A stretch of 64,000 nucleotides of DNA from Nodosilinea sp. FACHB-141. Lineage in GTDB: Bacteria > Cyanobacteriota > Cyanobacteriia > Phormidesmidales > Phormidesmidaceae. The position numbers and the translations under genes are program-made. The DNA lies in contig NZ_JACJPP010000019.1 of the NCBI RefSeq assembly GCF_014696135.1, positions 1-64,000 of the forward strand, written 5' to 3'. Positions within the stretch are counted from its first letter, which is position 1; the number at the start of each line of letters is the position of its first letter. The notes under the pieces were generated by a model, which did no database searches, was not told the origin of the DNA, and saw only the letters and a list, made by a program, of their open reading frames with translations. Shown piece by piece: positions 27,942 to 38,200 of this stretch.

Positions 27942-30900
27942 CTACTGCCAGGCATCTAAGTCTTGCCCCCAGTTTTGGGTAAGCTGCAGCCACTGACCGC
28001 GGCGACGCTCTACATCGGCGGCAATCCAGATCAGAGCGATGCCGACTAAAATGCCGGCCACCCACTTAATGAAGGGAAAGGCCGCGTTGAGCACTACCAG
28101 CTGATTAAGGGCGTTGAGGACAAAAACAACGGTGCCCACGTAGAGCAAAGCCCGAATGCGCAGCACGAGCCCTGCGGCGATCGCCCCCAGGGCCATGGTC
28201 CCAGCTGGCAGTCCGGTCCACCGCTCCGTAATTAGGGCAGTGAATAAAATGAGCGCCAAGGCCATCATCCGGAGCCAATGCCGCTGTTCTTTGCCCTCGG
28301 GCCGCTGCAACGCCGGGTCTAGTTGAGCAACGTAGAGCAGCAATAGCCCCAGGGGCAGCAACCAGGCCAGGCCATCGCGAATCGCTGCCTTTTCTAGCCA
28401 AATCCAGATCGCCCAAGCGGCACAAACTACAGATAGATAAGAAACGCGAATTTTGCCGCTGTGCCAGGCCAGCCAGCCGTAGAACCCTACTAGCACCCAG
28501 AGCGTCGGAATGTGGTCAACGCCGCCCGCGAGTAGCGTGATAGCCAGGGGTACCCCAACCGCCGTTACCCGCCAGGGGCGCTGAGGCCAGCCCCAGGTGG
28601 CCCAAGGTAGCCAATACACTGGCACCGCTACGACACAGGCCACCACGCCCCACCAGTTGTCGAGAAATGCCAAAACTGGGAACAGCGATCGGCCCAGGGC
28701 AAACCAGCCCACCAGCTCGACCAGGCCAGCGTAGACCCAGGCATGCTGTACCTCACCAGAGGCACCCAACCGGCCCTGGCTGAGGGCATAGAGCACCAGG
28801 GCGGTGGCGATCGCCAACCCCAACCACCCCAAGGTCGCCTCGGTAAACCCAAGGCCAATGCCGTACCCCAGCATGAGCAAACTACCAATAAACCAGTGCA
28901 GGTGAGCTGCCCAGATAAGCTCCACCTGGGGTAGACCCAGGGTGCGATCGAGCTGCCCTGCGGCCAGGCGATACACGAGCATGATTAATGCGGCAACTCC
29001 TGTCAGCACCAGCAGAGCATCTGCCGCCTCGCCGTCAGAGCCCTGCAACATCTGGTAGATCACCAGCTCATACCACCCCACCGACAGCAGCCCCAAGGCC
29101 AGCCAGCGAGCCAGGGCCGTTTGGGAACGTTGCCCCACTTCTAGCACCAGCAGGGCCGCGACTACGACTAGCCAGCCTGTCCAGGCTGTGGCCGTATAGG
29201 CGCGTAAAGCCAAAGCTATGCCGGCATAGAGCAGCGTCAGGGTCTGTAGGGGAGGAGCCAAGGCCGGGCGAGAACGTCCCACAACTGCGGCTAGGACCAG
29301 GGCGATCGCCCCCAGTCCCAGAGTTGGCACTGCCAAAGAAACCACCGCGGGATAACGCTCTACTGCGATCCCCGCTACCAGCAGTTCTATCCCCCAGCCT
29401 GCCAGGTAAATAGTGAGAGGCCGCAAGGTTCCCCAAAAGCGGAGGACCAAAGTCATCAAGAATGCAGCCAGGACAGCAACGATCAAGGGGCGAGGTTCTC
29501 GCCAGTCGAGGTAGTAGAGAGAGACTGCAATGGTTGAAAGGGTCAGTAAGCCAATGGCCAGGCTGTGACCCCAGCGATCGCAAGCCACCCGATACAGCCC
29601 CGGTAGCGAAGGCATTTCGGCCTCTTGGGGCGCGGGCAGCACTCGCCAGGCAATCCACAGCACTGCCATCAGCCCCACCGTCACCAGCCCCCAGTCGGCC
29701 AAATGGCGAGGAAAGCCCGTAACCCAATCGGCCAGGCTGCTATAAACCCAGCCCACGGCAAAGCCCACCGCCAAAAACGCTACCTCCGGCCGCCGGTAGA
29801 ACGTGCTATTTACCCCTGTCAGAGCCGTTGCCGAGCCCAGACCCACTAGCCGAGTCCACGGCAGCCCTAAGGTAAAGGGCAGCGCAATACCTGTAGTTAG
29901 CACGCTGGCGCGGTAGCGACCGATCAACAGCAACACCAGCGGTATCACCAGCCCCACCCAACTCGAGCTGACCCGCCAGCCGCTATCGATCAGGTCTGCC
30001 CACAGCAGCGCGTAGCTCAGAGCAGACAGTCCAATTCCGTAGAGCCAGGCCGTGCTACCCCAGAGGGCGCGCAGAGTCTTGCTCAGCACCAGCGCCACCG
30101 TTGCCAGGGCCACCATGACCACAACCCAGTAACTCAGGGTCAGATTTGGCCAGCGATCGCCAATGGCTGCCACAATACTTCCCAAGGCCAAGCCGTAGGT
30201 CACGACAATGCGCCACTGGGCTAGGGAAGGTCGCCGTAGCGTTACCACCAACGTCGTGATCGTAGAGGCGATCAGATTCACCACCAGCACCGGGCCGCTG
30301 GCCAGGCTGATCAGCGTCAATACAAAATTGCTAGCCAGGGCAATGCCGTCGCTAAATCGGCCCAGCTTCAGCTTGTCTCGCTGCCGATACCAATCGGCCA
30401 AAGCCACCATCCCCACCACATAGGGAAATAGCGAAATCCCTAGCAGTGGCCAGGTGCCAGCCGCAAATTCATCCAACCTAGCAAAGGGGGCGAGCATGGA
30501 CTGCCGCAACGACAGGGGCAGCATCTCCCAGCCGACGAAGCCGAGCTGTACGGCGATCGCATAGGCAATAAGCAGATCTCGCCGCTTACCCAGCTTGCCT
30601 AACGCCTGAACACGCAGCGCCAGCCCGAGCAGACCGATCCCAAACGCTTGAATGAGCCAGTCTGTAATCGCTAGCAGCCAGCCCCACCACAACAGTCCTC
30701 GCCCTGCAGCAATGCCCCAACGGGAGGTGCGATCGGCAGAAGACTCAACCCCAGGCGATACCTCTAGACTGGCTTCGCGCTGGGGCTGGGGCACCAGTCG
30801 CCGCTGACCCAGCCATACCCAGGTCGCGCCATACAGCCCAAAGGCCAAGCCCAGCTGCCCCAGTTGTTCAGCATCTAAGACACCTAGACCCCTCGCCAGC

Positions 30901-31886
30901 AGTAGCCCTAAGGCCGCTGTGATGGCTACCGTAGACCAGCGCAGCCCGGGCGATTTGCCCTGCTGTTGCTGACCATAGACCGTGGCCGCAGCAGTTCCCA
31001 AAACCCCGGCATAGACCGCCAGCAACGGCACCCCGCCCCACTCACTGCTTAAGCCCCAGCCAGTATGTAGGTAAGCCAATCCCAAAGCATTGGCCTGCTC
31101 TAAGGGAGTGCTTTGCTGCTGGCGCAGCACCTGCAGGGCCGTTAGGGTCAGAAGAATAGCGGCGATCGCCCCGACCAGCACTCCGCCCCCGCGCCACACC
31201 CCCAGTCCATCCAGCGCCCAAAAATTCAGCGGCCCCAGCAGCAGGGTAATCATTTGCAGGGTTTTAGCCGTCAGCTGCAAATTTGGGCGACGGTGACACC
31301 ACAGCCCCGCCGCCCAAAACACTAGGGTATAGGCCAGCAGCACCAGGTACTGTCCCACCCCGTTAAACCTAGCCCACTGGGTCGCCGCCAGCACCGCCGA
31401 CGACAGCACGACTAAAAACACCCCTAGCCCCAGCAGCCACACCACGCTCAGTTCGCTCATCAAGCGGCCAAGCCAAAGGTTTGTAGGGGATGGGCCTTGG
31501 GACTGTCGGGAGGTAGTTTGGCGAGGAGTGCGGGGCCGGGGCAATCGCTGGCGTCGAGGGCGATCGGCAGGCTCAGCGGGAATAAAATCCCTAATCGGAG
31601 TTGCTTCAGCGGGGATAGGGATTGGGGAGGGCGTCTCTCCCGCCGCTAAGACCCCTTCAGGCTCCAGGAAGGGATTGACCGCATCGGTCAAATCTAATTC
31701 TGAACCAGCTACGGTTGCCGCCTCTGGCAACCAGTCACAGCTGAGGCTGGCCTGCCCTAGGTCGCGCACCTGCTGGTCAGTAATCAGCCCCAGCCGTAGC
31801 CAAGTGTCTAGCCCTTCTAGCAGTCCCGGCTGATCGGGCGATAGGTCTAGCTGTAATCGAATAATAGGGTCTCGATCGTCAGCCAT
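27942..31886 (-). CDS. Very large polytopic membrane protein of unknown function
   Basis: 1314 residues. A soluble N-terminal part of about 140 residues (LLEGLDTWLRLGLITDQQVR, then an acidic and a Pro/Arg-rich stretch, PRRQRLPRPRTPRQ) is followed by well over thirty hydrophobic helices to the C-terminus, with no large loops. The start of the soluble part resembles DUF2157-type N-termini, but I cannot assign it with confidence. No enzyme motifs seen. It follows the GT2 and nadK genes on the same strand. Similar giant proteins occur in other cyanobacteria; role unknown. Long antisense frames within it are composition artefacts. Confidence 0.7.
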   Translation of the reverse strand: MADDRDPIIRLQLDLSPDQPGLLEGLDTWLRLGLITDQQVRDLGQASLSCDWLPEAATVAGSELDLTDAVNPFLEPEGVLAAGETPSPIPIPAEATPIRDFIPAEPADRPRRQRLPRPRTPRQTTSRQSQGPSPTNLWLGRLMSELSVVWLLGLGVFLVVLSSAVLAATQWARFNGVGQYLVLLAYTLVFWAAGLWCHRRPNLQLTAKTLQMITLLLGPLNFWALDGLGVWRGGGVLVGAIAAILLTLTALQVLRQQQSTPLEQANALGLAYLHTGWGLSSEWGGVPLLAVYAGVLGTAAATVYGQQQQGKSPGLRWSTVAITAALGLLLARGLGVLDAEQLGQLGLAFGLYGATWVWLGQRRLVPQPQREASLEVSPGVESSADRTSRWGIAAGRGLLWWGWLLAITDWLIQAFGIGLLGLALRVQALGKLGKRRDLLIAYAIAVQLGFVGWEMLPLSLRQSMLAPFARLDEFAAGTWPLLGISLFPYVVGMVALADWYRQRDKLKLGRFSDGIALASNFVLTLISLASGPVLVVNLIASTITTLVVTLRRPSLAQWRIVVTYGLALGSIVAAIGDRWPNLTLSYWVVVMVALATVALVLSKTLRALWGSTAWLYGIGLSALSYALLWADLIDSGWRVSSSWVGLVIPLVLLLIGRYRASVLTTGIALPFTLGLPWTRLVGLGSATALTGVNSTFYRRPEVAFLAVGFAVGWVYSSLADWVTGFPRHLADWGLVTVGLMAVLWIAWRVLPAPQEAEMPSLPGLYRVACDRWGHSLAIGLLTLSTIAVSLYYLDWREPRPLIVAVLAAFLMTLVLRFWGTLRPLTIYLAGWGIELLVAGIAVERYPAVVSLAVPTLGLGAIALVLAAVVGRSRPALAPPLQTLTLLYAGIALALRAYTATAWTGWLVVVAALLVLEVGQRSQTALARWLALGLLSVGWYELVIYQMLQGSDGEAADALLVLTGVAALIMLVYRLAAGQLDRTLGLPQVELIWAAHLHWFIGSLLMLGYGIGLGFTEATLGWLGLAIATALVLYALSQGRLGASGEVQHAWVYAGLVELVGWFALGRSLFPVLAFLDNWWGVVACVVAVPVYWLPWATWGWPQRPWRVTAVGVPLAITLLAGGVDHIPTLWVLVGFYGWLAWHSGKIRVSYLSVVCAAWAIWIWLEKAAIRDGLAWLLPLGLLLLYVAQLDPALQRPEGKEQRHWLRMMALALILFTALITERWTGLPAGTMALGAIAAGLVLRIRALLYVGTVVFVLNALNQLVVLNAAFPFIKWVAGILVGIALIWIAADVERRRGQWLQLTQNWGQDLDAWQ

Positions 31887-31974
31887 ACTCTGCCTTGGGG
31901 GACGGTTCTAGAATTATGGGCGTTGCCACAACAGGTAGATTCTCAATCCTGAGATTCTTAACCTTGGGGTGGGT

Positions 31975-32940
31975 CTACTCCATATCGGCATAAAGTCGCC
32001 CGTGTTTGCCCAAAGTAGTGGCCAGTGTGTAAACCGTATAGAACCAGCCCAACCCAAAAAACAACCCTCGGCTCAGAATCTTCAGCGGATGGCCGCTCTT
32101 ATTGCAAGGGGGGTGCCCCAGCACGTGGCAGTCAAACAGGCGGCCGTAGAGACGCAGGTTTTGCCCCAGGGTAAGATTTTTCAGCGCCAGCAGAAAATGG
32201 TTGTGGTAAAAGTTCATCTGGTAGCTGAGCGATCGCGTCGTGATGTCGTGACAGCCCCCTGTCTCTTCTCCCAGGTGCACCAGGTGCGCCTCCGGGTTGT
32301 ACCAAATGATGTAGCCGGTGGCGCGAGTGTGGAGGCAAAAGTCAGACTCCTCGCGCACGGCACTGCCGTAGAAGCGCTCATCAAAGCGCAGGCCGTGCTT
32401 GTCAAACAATTCTCGCCGAAACGACATGTTGCACCCCCGTGCCGTCAGCACCCGCTGGGGCTGCGTGGTGTGCACTAGGTCAATGTGGTACCAGGCAATT
32501 CCTGGATCCATCGCCTGGGGAGGCAGGTAGTCGATTTCCAGATCCGTCTGCTCTGCGAGCTTCATGCGGTCAAACACGCGCCCGGCCACCGCCCCAACTT
32601 CTGGCCGCTCCAGAAAAGTGCGGGCGTGGGCGTAGAGGTAGCCCGGAGGCAGCACCACATCGTCGTCGATGAAGAGGACGAGATCGGAATGCGATCGCTC
32701 TATGCCCCAATTTCGCGCCGCCGGTAGACTCGCCCAGGGCACTGAGTACCAGGTAATGTCCCCCGCATTTTGCCAAGCCTGAAGCTGCTGCTGGGTCTCC
32801 GGCTGGTGGGTTTGAGTCTGGTCTACCACCACCACTTCGTAGGCCGGGTAATTTTGAGCCAGCACACTACGCAGCGTCTCACACAGTACCGCCTCCCGCT
32901 GGTAAGTAGGAATAATTACAGCAATGGTGGGCCAATCCAT
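31975..32940 (-). CDS. Family 2 glycosyltransferase
   Basis: 321-residue GT-A-fold enzyme, probably transferring a sugar from a nucleotide sugar onto an envelope glycan or lipid. IAVIIPTYQREAVLCETLRS (6-25) is the GT2 start, VVVVDQTQTH and LVLFIDDDVVLPPGY give the metal-binding acidic residues, and GCNMSFRRELFDKHG with EESDFCLHTRATGY matches the acceptor-side region. A hydrophobic C-terminal segment (GLFFGLGWFYTVYTLATTLG) suggests membrane association. Between nadK and the giant membrane protein on the same strand. Confidence 0.9.
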   Translation of the reverse strand: MDWPTIAVIIPTYQREAVLCETLRSVLAQNYPAYEVVVVDQTQTHQPETQQQLQAWQNAGDITWYSVPWASLPAARNWGIERSHSDLVLFIDDDVVLPPGYLYAHARTFLERPEVGAVAGRVFDRMKLAEQTDLEIDYLPPQAMDPGIAWYHIDLVHTTQPQRVLTARGCNMSFRRELFDKHGLRFDERFYGSAVREESDFCLHTRATGYIIWYNPEAHLVHLGEETGGCHDITTRSLSYQMNFYHNHFLLALKNLTLGQNLRLYGRLFDCHVLGHPPCNKSGHPLKILSRGLFFGLGWFYTVYTLATTLGKHGRLYADME

Positions 32941-33089
32941 AGCAACAGGGAATGTAGGGCTCAGACCAGTATTCCCACCGATCTACCCCAAGTCGTCCGT
33001 CCACCCATTGATAGAACGCTGGGCAGACACATGGAGCTGTCCCTTACCCCCCACTCATCCACCCATCCACCCAACTACTCGACTACCCC

Positions 33090-34007
33090 TCACGGCAGCT
33101 CTACCGACGTTGGCTTAGCAATATGAGGCAGCCCCCAACCCAGCTTTTCCCTCAGCACGGTAAAAAACTCCGGCGGTTTTAGCCGAATGAACCGCGCTGA
33201 GTAAGGAGCGCGGCAGGTGCTCACCTCGTCTTTAGTCATGACGTAGCAGCCCGCGTTGCCGTCCACAATCAGCACCAGAGGGTCGGGGTTAGCCGAACGA
33301 ATCACTACCTGCTCGTGGTCAGGAAATACCAGCCCTCGAGAGGCCAGGGAGTGCGGGCAAATAGGGATGAGCTGAGTCACCGACACCCCAGGGGCAATCA
33401 CTGGCCCCCCCGCCGAAAGCGAATAAGCTGTAGACCCAGTGGGTGTCGACACAATGATGCCGTCGGCCGCAATATCTACCGGAGAATGGCAGCCGATCGC
33501 CACTTCAAAATGACACATGCTGGTCAGGGGCTCACGGTGCAGCACCATCTCGTTGAGGCAGAGGGCTTCCCAGACAAGGCTAGACTCGTGGAAAAGGCGC
33601 ACCGCTAGCATGCCCCGCTCTTCGACTTCGTAGTCGCCTGCCAGCACCTGGTCGATGGCCTGGGGCAACTGATTCAGGTAAGCCTCGGTCAAAAAGCCCA
33701 TGTGGCCCGTATTTATTGTCAACAGGGGCACCCCGATGGGGGCCAGTTGCCGACAGGCCGATAGCACCGTGCCATCGCCCCCCAGCACCACCGCGAAACT
33801 CATATCGGCATCGAAATTGGGCGGCACTAGACTGTCAAGGGGAGTATGGCAGACGGGGCGCTCGGGCTGAGAATAGCCCAGAATGCCGCCCATGCCGGTG
33901 GCCAGGCTGACGGTGTAGCCTCGACGAGTCAGTTTTTCCTCCCATTCGAGAGCGGCCTGGCAGGCCACAGGCTTAACGTCGTTGTAGATAATGCCAACCT
34001 TGGGCAC
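33090..34007 (-). CDS. nadK: NAD(+) kinase
   Basis: Phosphorylates NAD to NADP using ATP or polyphosphate. 305 residues with the GGDGT motif ([13 protein letters not shown], about 75-87), [12 protein letters not shown], and [18 protein letters not shown]. Cyanobacteria usually carry two nadK paralogues; this is one of them. First gene of a possible run with the GT2 gene (149-base gap). Confidence 0.95.
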   Translation of the reverse strand: MPKVGIIYNDVKPVACQAALEWEEKLTRRGYTVSLATGMGGILGYSQPERPVCHTPLDSLVPPNFDADMSFAVVLGGDGTVLSACRQLAPIGVPLLTINTGHMGFLTEAYLNQLPQAIDQVLAGDYEVEERGMLAVRLFHESSLVWEALCLNEMVLHREPLTSMCHFEVAIGCHSPVDIAADGIIVSTPTGSTAYSLSAGGPVIAPGVSVTQLIPICPHSLASRGLVFPDHEQVVIRSANPDPLVLIVDGNAGCYVMTKDEVSTCRAPYSARFIRLKPPEFFTVLREKLGWGLPHIAKPTSVELP

Positions 34008-34302
34008 AGGCAGGGTCCAACCTTACAATCGGGGAAATCAGGTAAACAAAACGTGCCCTACACCCGCTAAGATGCCGAACACGCTGGGGATCACAATTTA
34101 GCTTCTCCCTAGGCTACCGTTTTTTCGTCTAGGGTAAAACAGCCCGTGACCGAATTGCTCGATCGCAGAGTGCTGAGCCGTATCGTTGCCCACAGTATCG
34201 GGGTAGACCACAGCCTACGCTACGGTTATCTTACCTGTGGGGGTGTTGCCCAGCCCTTAACCTCGATCACGATTGTTTTGTTATCGCTTTGCTTTTGCCG
34301 CC

Positions 34303-34563
34303 GTGACCCGTCGCCCCTCTGAAACCACCGCCTACGTTCGCATTACCCACCAGTCGTGGAGCCAGGGCCGCATCGAAGGCGAAGTGCGGGCCAGCACCTA
34401 CGAATGGCAATTTCAGTGGCGCTTTCGCCAGGGCAACCTTCGAGTAGAGCCATCCCTGGGGCGAGCGCTGATTTGCGAACCCCTCAGCCGCTTTCTGGAA
34501 CGCTTCGACTACCAGCTCGAACCCGGCGGTGACTACTCGTTCACCATTCGGGCAAAGCTCTAG
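34303..34563 (+). CDS. DUF3146 family protein
   Basis: Small cyanobacterial protein, 86 residues when read from GTG at 34303 (TRRPSETTAYVRITHQSW). The conserved core is EVRASTYEWQFQWRFRQGNL and PSLGRALICEPLSRFLE, ending in GDYSFTIRAK. An upstream TTG would add 10 residues that look non-conserved. Function unknown. Converges on the YqgF gene with a 20-base gap. Confidence 0.83.
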   Translation: MTRRPSETTAYVRITHQSWSQGRIEGEVRASTYEWQFQWRFRQGNLRVEPSLGRALICEPLSRFLERFDYQLEPGGDYSFTIRAKL

Positions 34564-34583
34564 ACCAAGAGACAGTTCATGCC

Positions 34584-35105
34584 CTACTCGCCTGTCAGGC
34601 GGTTCAGATAGCGCTCGATCAACAAAATGGCCACGATGTCGTCTATGGGACGAGAAATTTTGCGCAGCGATTGGGGAATGATCCCTGCTAGTCCCGATGG
34701 AGGATACATCTGCCAGTAGCGATCGCGCGCCTCCAGCGTGGTATATCGTTCATCCACCAACATGATCCGAGGCGGGTCAGGCAGCTGGCTGAGGGTATCT
34801 TTCCAGTTCCCCGAGGCAGTCTGATCGCCCAGCACGATGGTTGAAATTGGAAATCGCTGGCGCAGGGCTGTAATCTCATCGATCACCGCATCGGCGGCAA
34901 CCACCTGCTGATAGCACAGTAATCGGTCTAGCCCCATGACGGCCAAGCCACATTTTTGCCGTCCGGGGTCAAAGCCTAAAATCATCGGCTGGGACAGAGG
35001 GGGGGGAGTGGTCTGGCTCACGGGGGCTGGGGGTAGATTTTCCCCTTCATTGTGCCATCCTGGATCAGTTTTCTTGGGAAGGTGCAGTTCTGGCTGCAGA
35101 GCCAA
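34584..35105 (-). CDS. YqgF/RuvX-type pre-16S rRNA-processing nuclease
   Basis: RNase H-fold protein. The conserved part starts at MILGFDPGRQKCGLAVMG (residue 41; catalytic Asp in FDPG), with IVLGDQTASG, LVDERYTTLEARDRYW and RPIDDIVAILLIERYL supplying further acidic residues. The first 40 residues are proline-rich and may not be translated; ATG at 34985 is a good alternative start. The family matures 16S rRNA or resolves Holliday junctions. smc lies divergently upstream. Confidence 0.85.
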   Translation of the reverse strand: MALQPELHLPKKTDPGWHNEGENLPPAPVSQTTPPPLSQPMILGFDPGRQKCGLAVMGLDRLLCYQQVVAADAVIDEITALRQRFPISTIVLGDQTASGNWKDTLSQLPDPPRIMLVDERYTTLEARDRYWQMYPPSGLAGIIPQSLRKISRPIDDIVAILLIERYLNRLTGE

Positions 35106-35293
35106 GAAACTCGAAGTGGTTTGCCCGGAATGTGGATGCCTTCTTCGCTATCTAGCGTACAAATCCTTTTCTTTGCACTAAACTTAGGCGGCATCAGCCT
35201 AGCTAATAGGTATGGATCCTAGCTGTCTAAGTTAGATAGCCAAAATCTCTGCCCTGTAGTACACTTGTTTCAACCTTGAGGTAACGCTGGCCA

Positions 35294-38200
35294 GTGCACA
35301 TCAAGCGTGTTGAGCTGTCCCACTTCAAATCGTTCGGGGGTACAACCCAGGTTCCATTGTTGCCTGGGTTTACTGTCATATCTGGACCTAACGGCTCAGG
35401 CAAATCGAATATTTTAGACGCGCTACTGTTTGGTTTGGGGTTGGCCAGCTCTAAGGGCATGCGGGCCGATCGCCTGCCCGACTTGGTGAACCAAAACCAG
35501 ATGAGCCGTCGCGCGACCTCTGAAGCCAGCGTTACAGTCACCTTCGACCTCAGCGACGTGGCTGCCGATTTGATGATCGATGGCGACACGGAGGTTCAGG
35601 AGAAGAATGTTAGTGGGAACGGTGCGATCGCTAATACCAACGGCCGCAACGGCAATTCTCCCACCCTTGCAATTTCTGAGTCAGACGCCGCCAATGTGGT
35701 CACGTTACCCACGGGCCGCGAGTGGAGTGTGACCCGGCGGCTGCGGGTGACCAGTCAGGGTACCTACACCTCTAATTACTACATCAACGGCGAGCCCTGC
35801 ACTCTCAACCAGCTCCACGAGCAGCTGCAGCGGTTCCATGTTTACCCCGAAGGCTACAACGTGGTGCTGCAGGGGGATGTCACCAGCATTATTTCGATGA
35901 ACTCCCGCGAGCGCCGGGAAATCATCGACGAACTGGCCGGAGTCGCCGCCTTCGATCGCAAAATTGACCAGGCCCGGGGCAAGCTGGAGGCCGTGCGCGA
36001 CCACGAAGATCGCTTTCGCATTGTTGAGCGCGAGCTGCAAACCCAGCTTGAGCGCTTGGTTCAAGATCGGCAAAAGGCTGAGAAATACCAGCGCCTCAAG
36101 GAAACCTTTCAGACCAAAAGCCAGTGGGAGGCAGTGCTGCTGTGGCAAAGCCAGCAGCGGGCGATCGCTGCCCTGCACCAAACCCTAGAGCAGGGCGAGG
36201 TCAAGTCGACCCAGCTAGCCGAGGCAATTACCCAGGGGCAGGGGGCGATCGCTGCCCTAGAAGCTGAACTTGCCACCCTCAATGCCCGCATTCGAGCCAT
36301 GGGCGAAGACGAGCATCTGGCCCTGCAATCCCAGGTGGCCACCCATGAGGCCGAGCTACGCCAGCGCCAGCGCCAGGAACAGGAAAACCGCAACGCTACC
36401 AACCAGGGAGCTGCCCTGCGTCGCGACACTGAGATCGCCCAACTGCAGCAGCAGCGAGATTTGGAGCAGGTGCGGCAATCCATTGCCTCTCTAACCACGG
36501 GAGAGCTAGTCGCCCTTACCGAGGCCAAGAACCAGGTGCAGCAGGCCCTAGAAGAACGCCGCCAGGCAACATTGGCGATCGCCTCTGAGTCCCAAGCCAG
36601 CGTTCAGCAGCAGACCCAGCTGCGCCAGGCGATCGAAACGTTACGGGGCGATGTCGAACCCCAGCGGGCCGAGCAGATTCGCCTGCAAGAGCGCCTGCGT
36701 CAGCTCGAACAGCAGATCGAGACGTTAAGCGAGCAGCGCCGCGCCTTAGGGTCTGCGCCAGCCGCCTCGGAAGCCGACACTGGGTTCGCCCAGCGTTTAG
36801 CGGCAGCGGAAAAAGAAATTCAGGCGATCGCCGCCAAGATTGCCGCTGCCGAGGCAGAACTCTCTGTCCAGCGCGACACCCAAACCCGCTTGCTCAAAGA
36901 ACAGCGCGACAAGCAGCGCGAACTCGATAAGCTCGAAGCCCAAACCCAGGCTCTGCAAGAGAGCCAGGGCACCCACGCCACCAAGCTGCTGCTCGACAGC
37001 GGCCTAGCGGGTATCAGCGGCTTAGTAGCTCAACTGGGCAAAGTAGACCCCAAATATCAACTCGCGCTAGAAATTGCTGCCGGGGCGCGCCTCGGCTACC
37101 TAGTGGTCGAGAACGACCAGGTAGCCGCTAAAGGCATTGAGTTTCTCAAGCAGCGCCGGGCCGGACGGGCTACTTTTTTGCCTCTCAACAAAATTCGCGC
37201 CCCCCGGTTTACTCCCGTGCCCGACTGGAAGCGCCCCGACGGATTCCTCGACTACGCCGTTAACCTAATCGATTGCGATCCCCGCTACCGCGATATTTTT
37301 GGCTACACCTTTGGCAGCACCGTGGTGTTCGACAGCCTCACCTCGGCCCGGCAGTACCTCGGCGACTACCGCATCGTCACATTGGAAGGGGAAATTCTCG
37401 AAACCAGCGGGGCGATGACCGGGGGGAACGTGTCGTCGCGCTCCAGCGGCCTGCACTTTGGCACCGTAGAACCGGCAGAATCGTCAGAAGCCCAGGCCCT
37501 GCGCCAGCGGCTGGGAGATATTGAGGTGATGCTAGAGCGCTGCGATCGCGACCTCAACAACACCTCCGAAACCCTGAAAACCCTCTCCCAAAACTTAATT
37601 GCCCAGCGCCAGCAGTACCGCGAACTCCAGCTAGCGAACGAGCAGCAGCAGAGCCAGCACCAGCAGCAGGCCCAGCAGGCAGCCCAGCTCGAAACCCAGC
37701 TCAGTCAGCACCAGCAAGAACTGACCAGCACCCAGGAGCACCAGCAAGAACTCGCAGAATCTTTGCCCGCCCAGGAAGCTGAAATCGCCCGTCTGCAGCA
37801 GGCTCTTAGCGAGCTAGAGCAGTCCCAGGCCCACAGCGAGTGGCAAACTGCCCAGGCAGCGGTGGGGCAGCTGGAGAGTCAGTTGAGCGATCGCCAGCAG
37901 GCCCTCCAAGATGCCGAGCGCTACCTGCAAGATCTGCACAACCAGCGCCAGCAGCTTGAGATTGCCCTTACCCAAGCCCAGCAGACCCTCACCACCCAGG
38001 CCCAGCAGCAGACTGAGCGCGATCAGCAGCTCACCCAGCTCCAGCAGCAGCAGGCCGGGCTGAATGGTGAAATTGCCCAGCTGCGCCAGCAGATGGCTGC
38101 CCTCGATCAAACCCTAGCTGCCGAAAAAGCCGTCCGCGATGAGCTAGAGGGCCGTCTGCGCACCCGGCGTACCCAGACCCAGCAGCAGGAGTGGGAGCGG

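Noticed and set aside
29068-29727. 219-codon frame inside the giant membrane protein gene, same strand but in another frame
   Set aside because: Gly/Ala/Arg-rich shadow of a GC-rich coding sequence; the overlapping gene has a proper membrane-protein composition.
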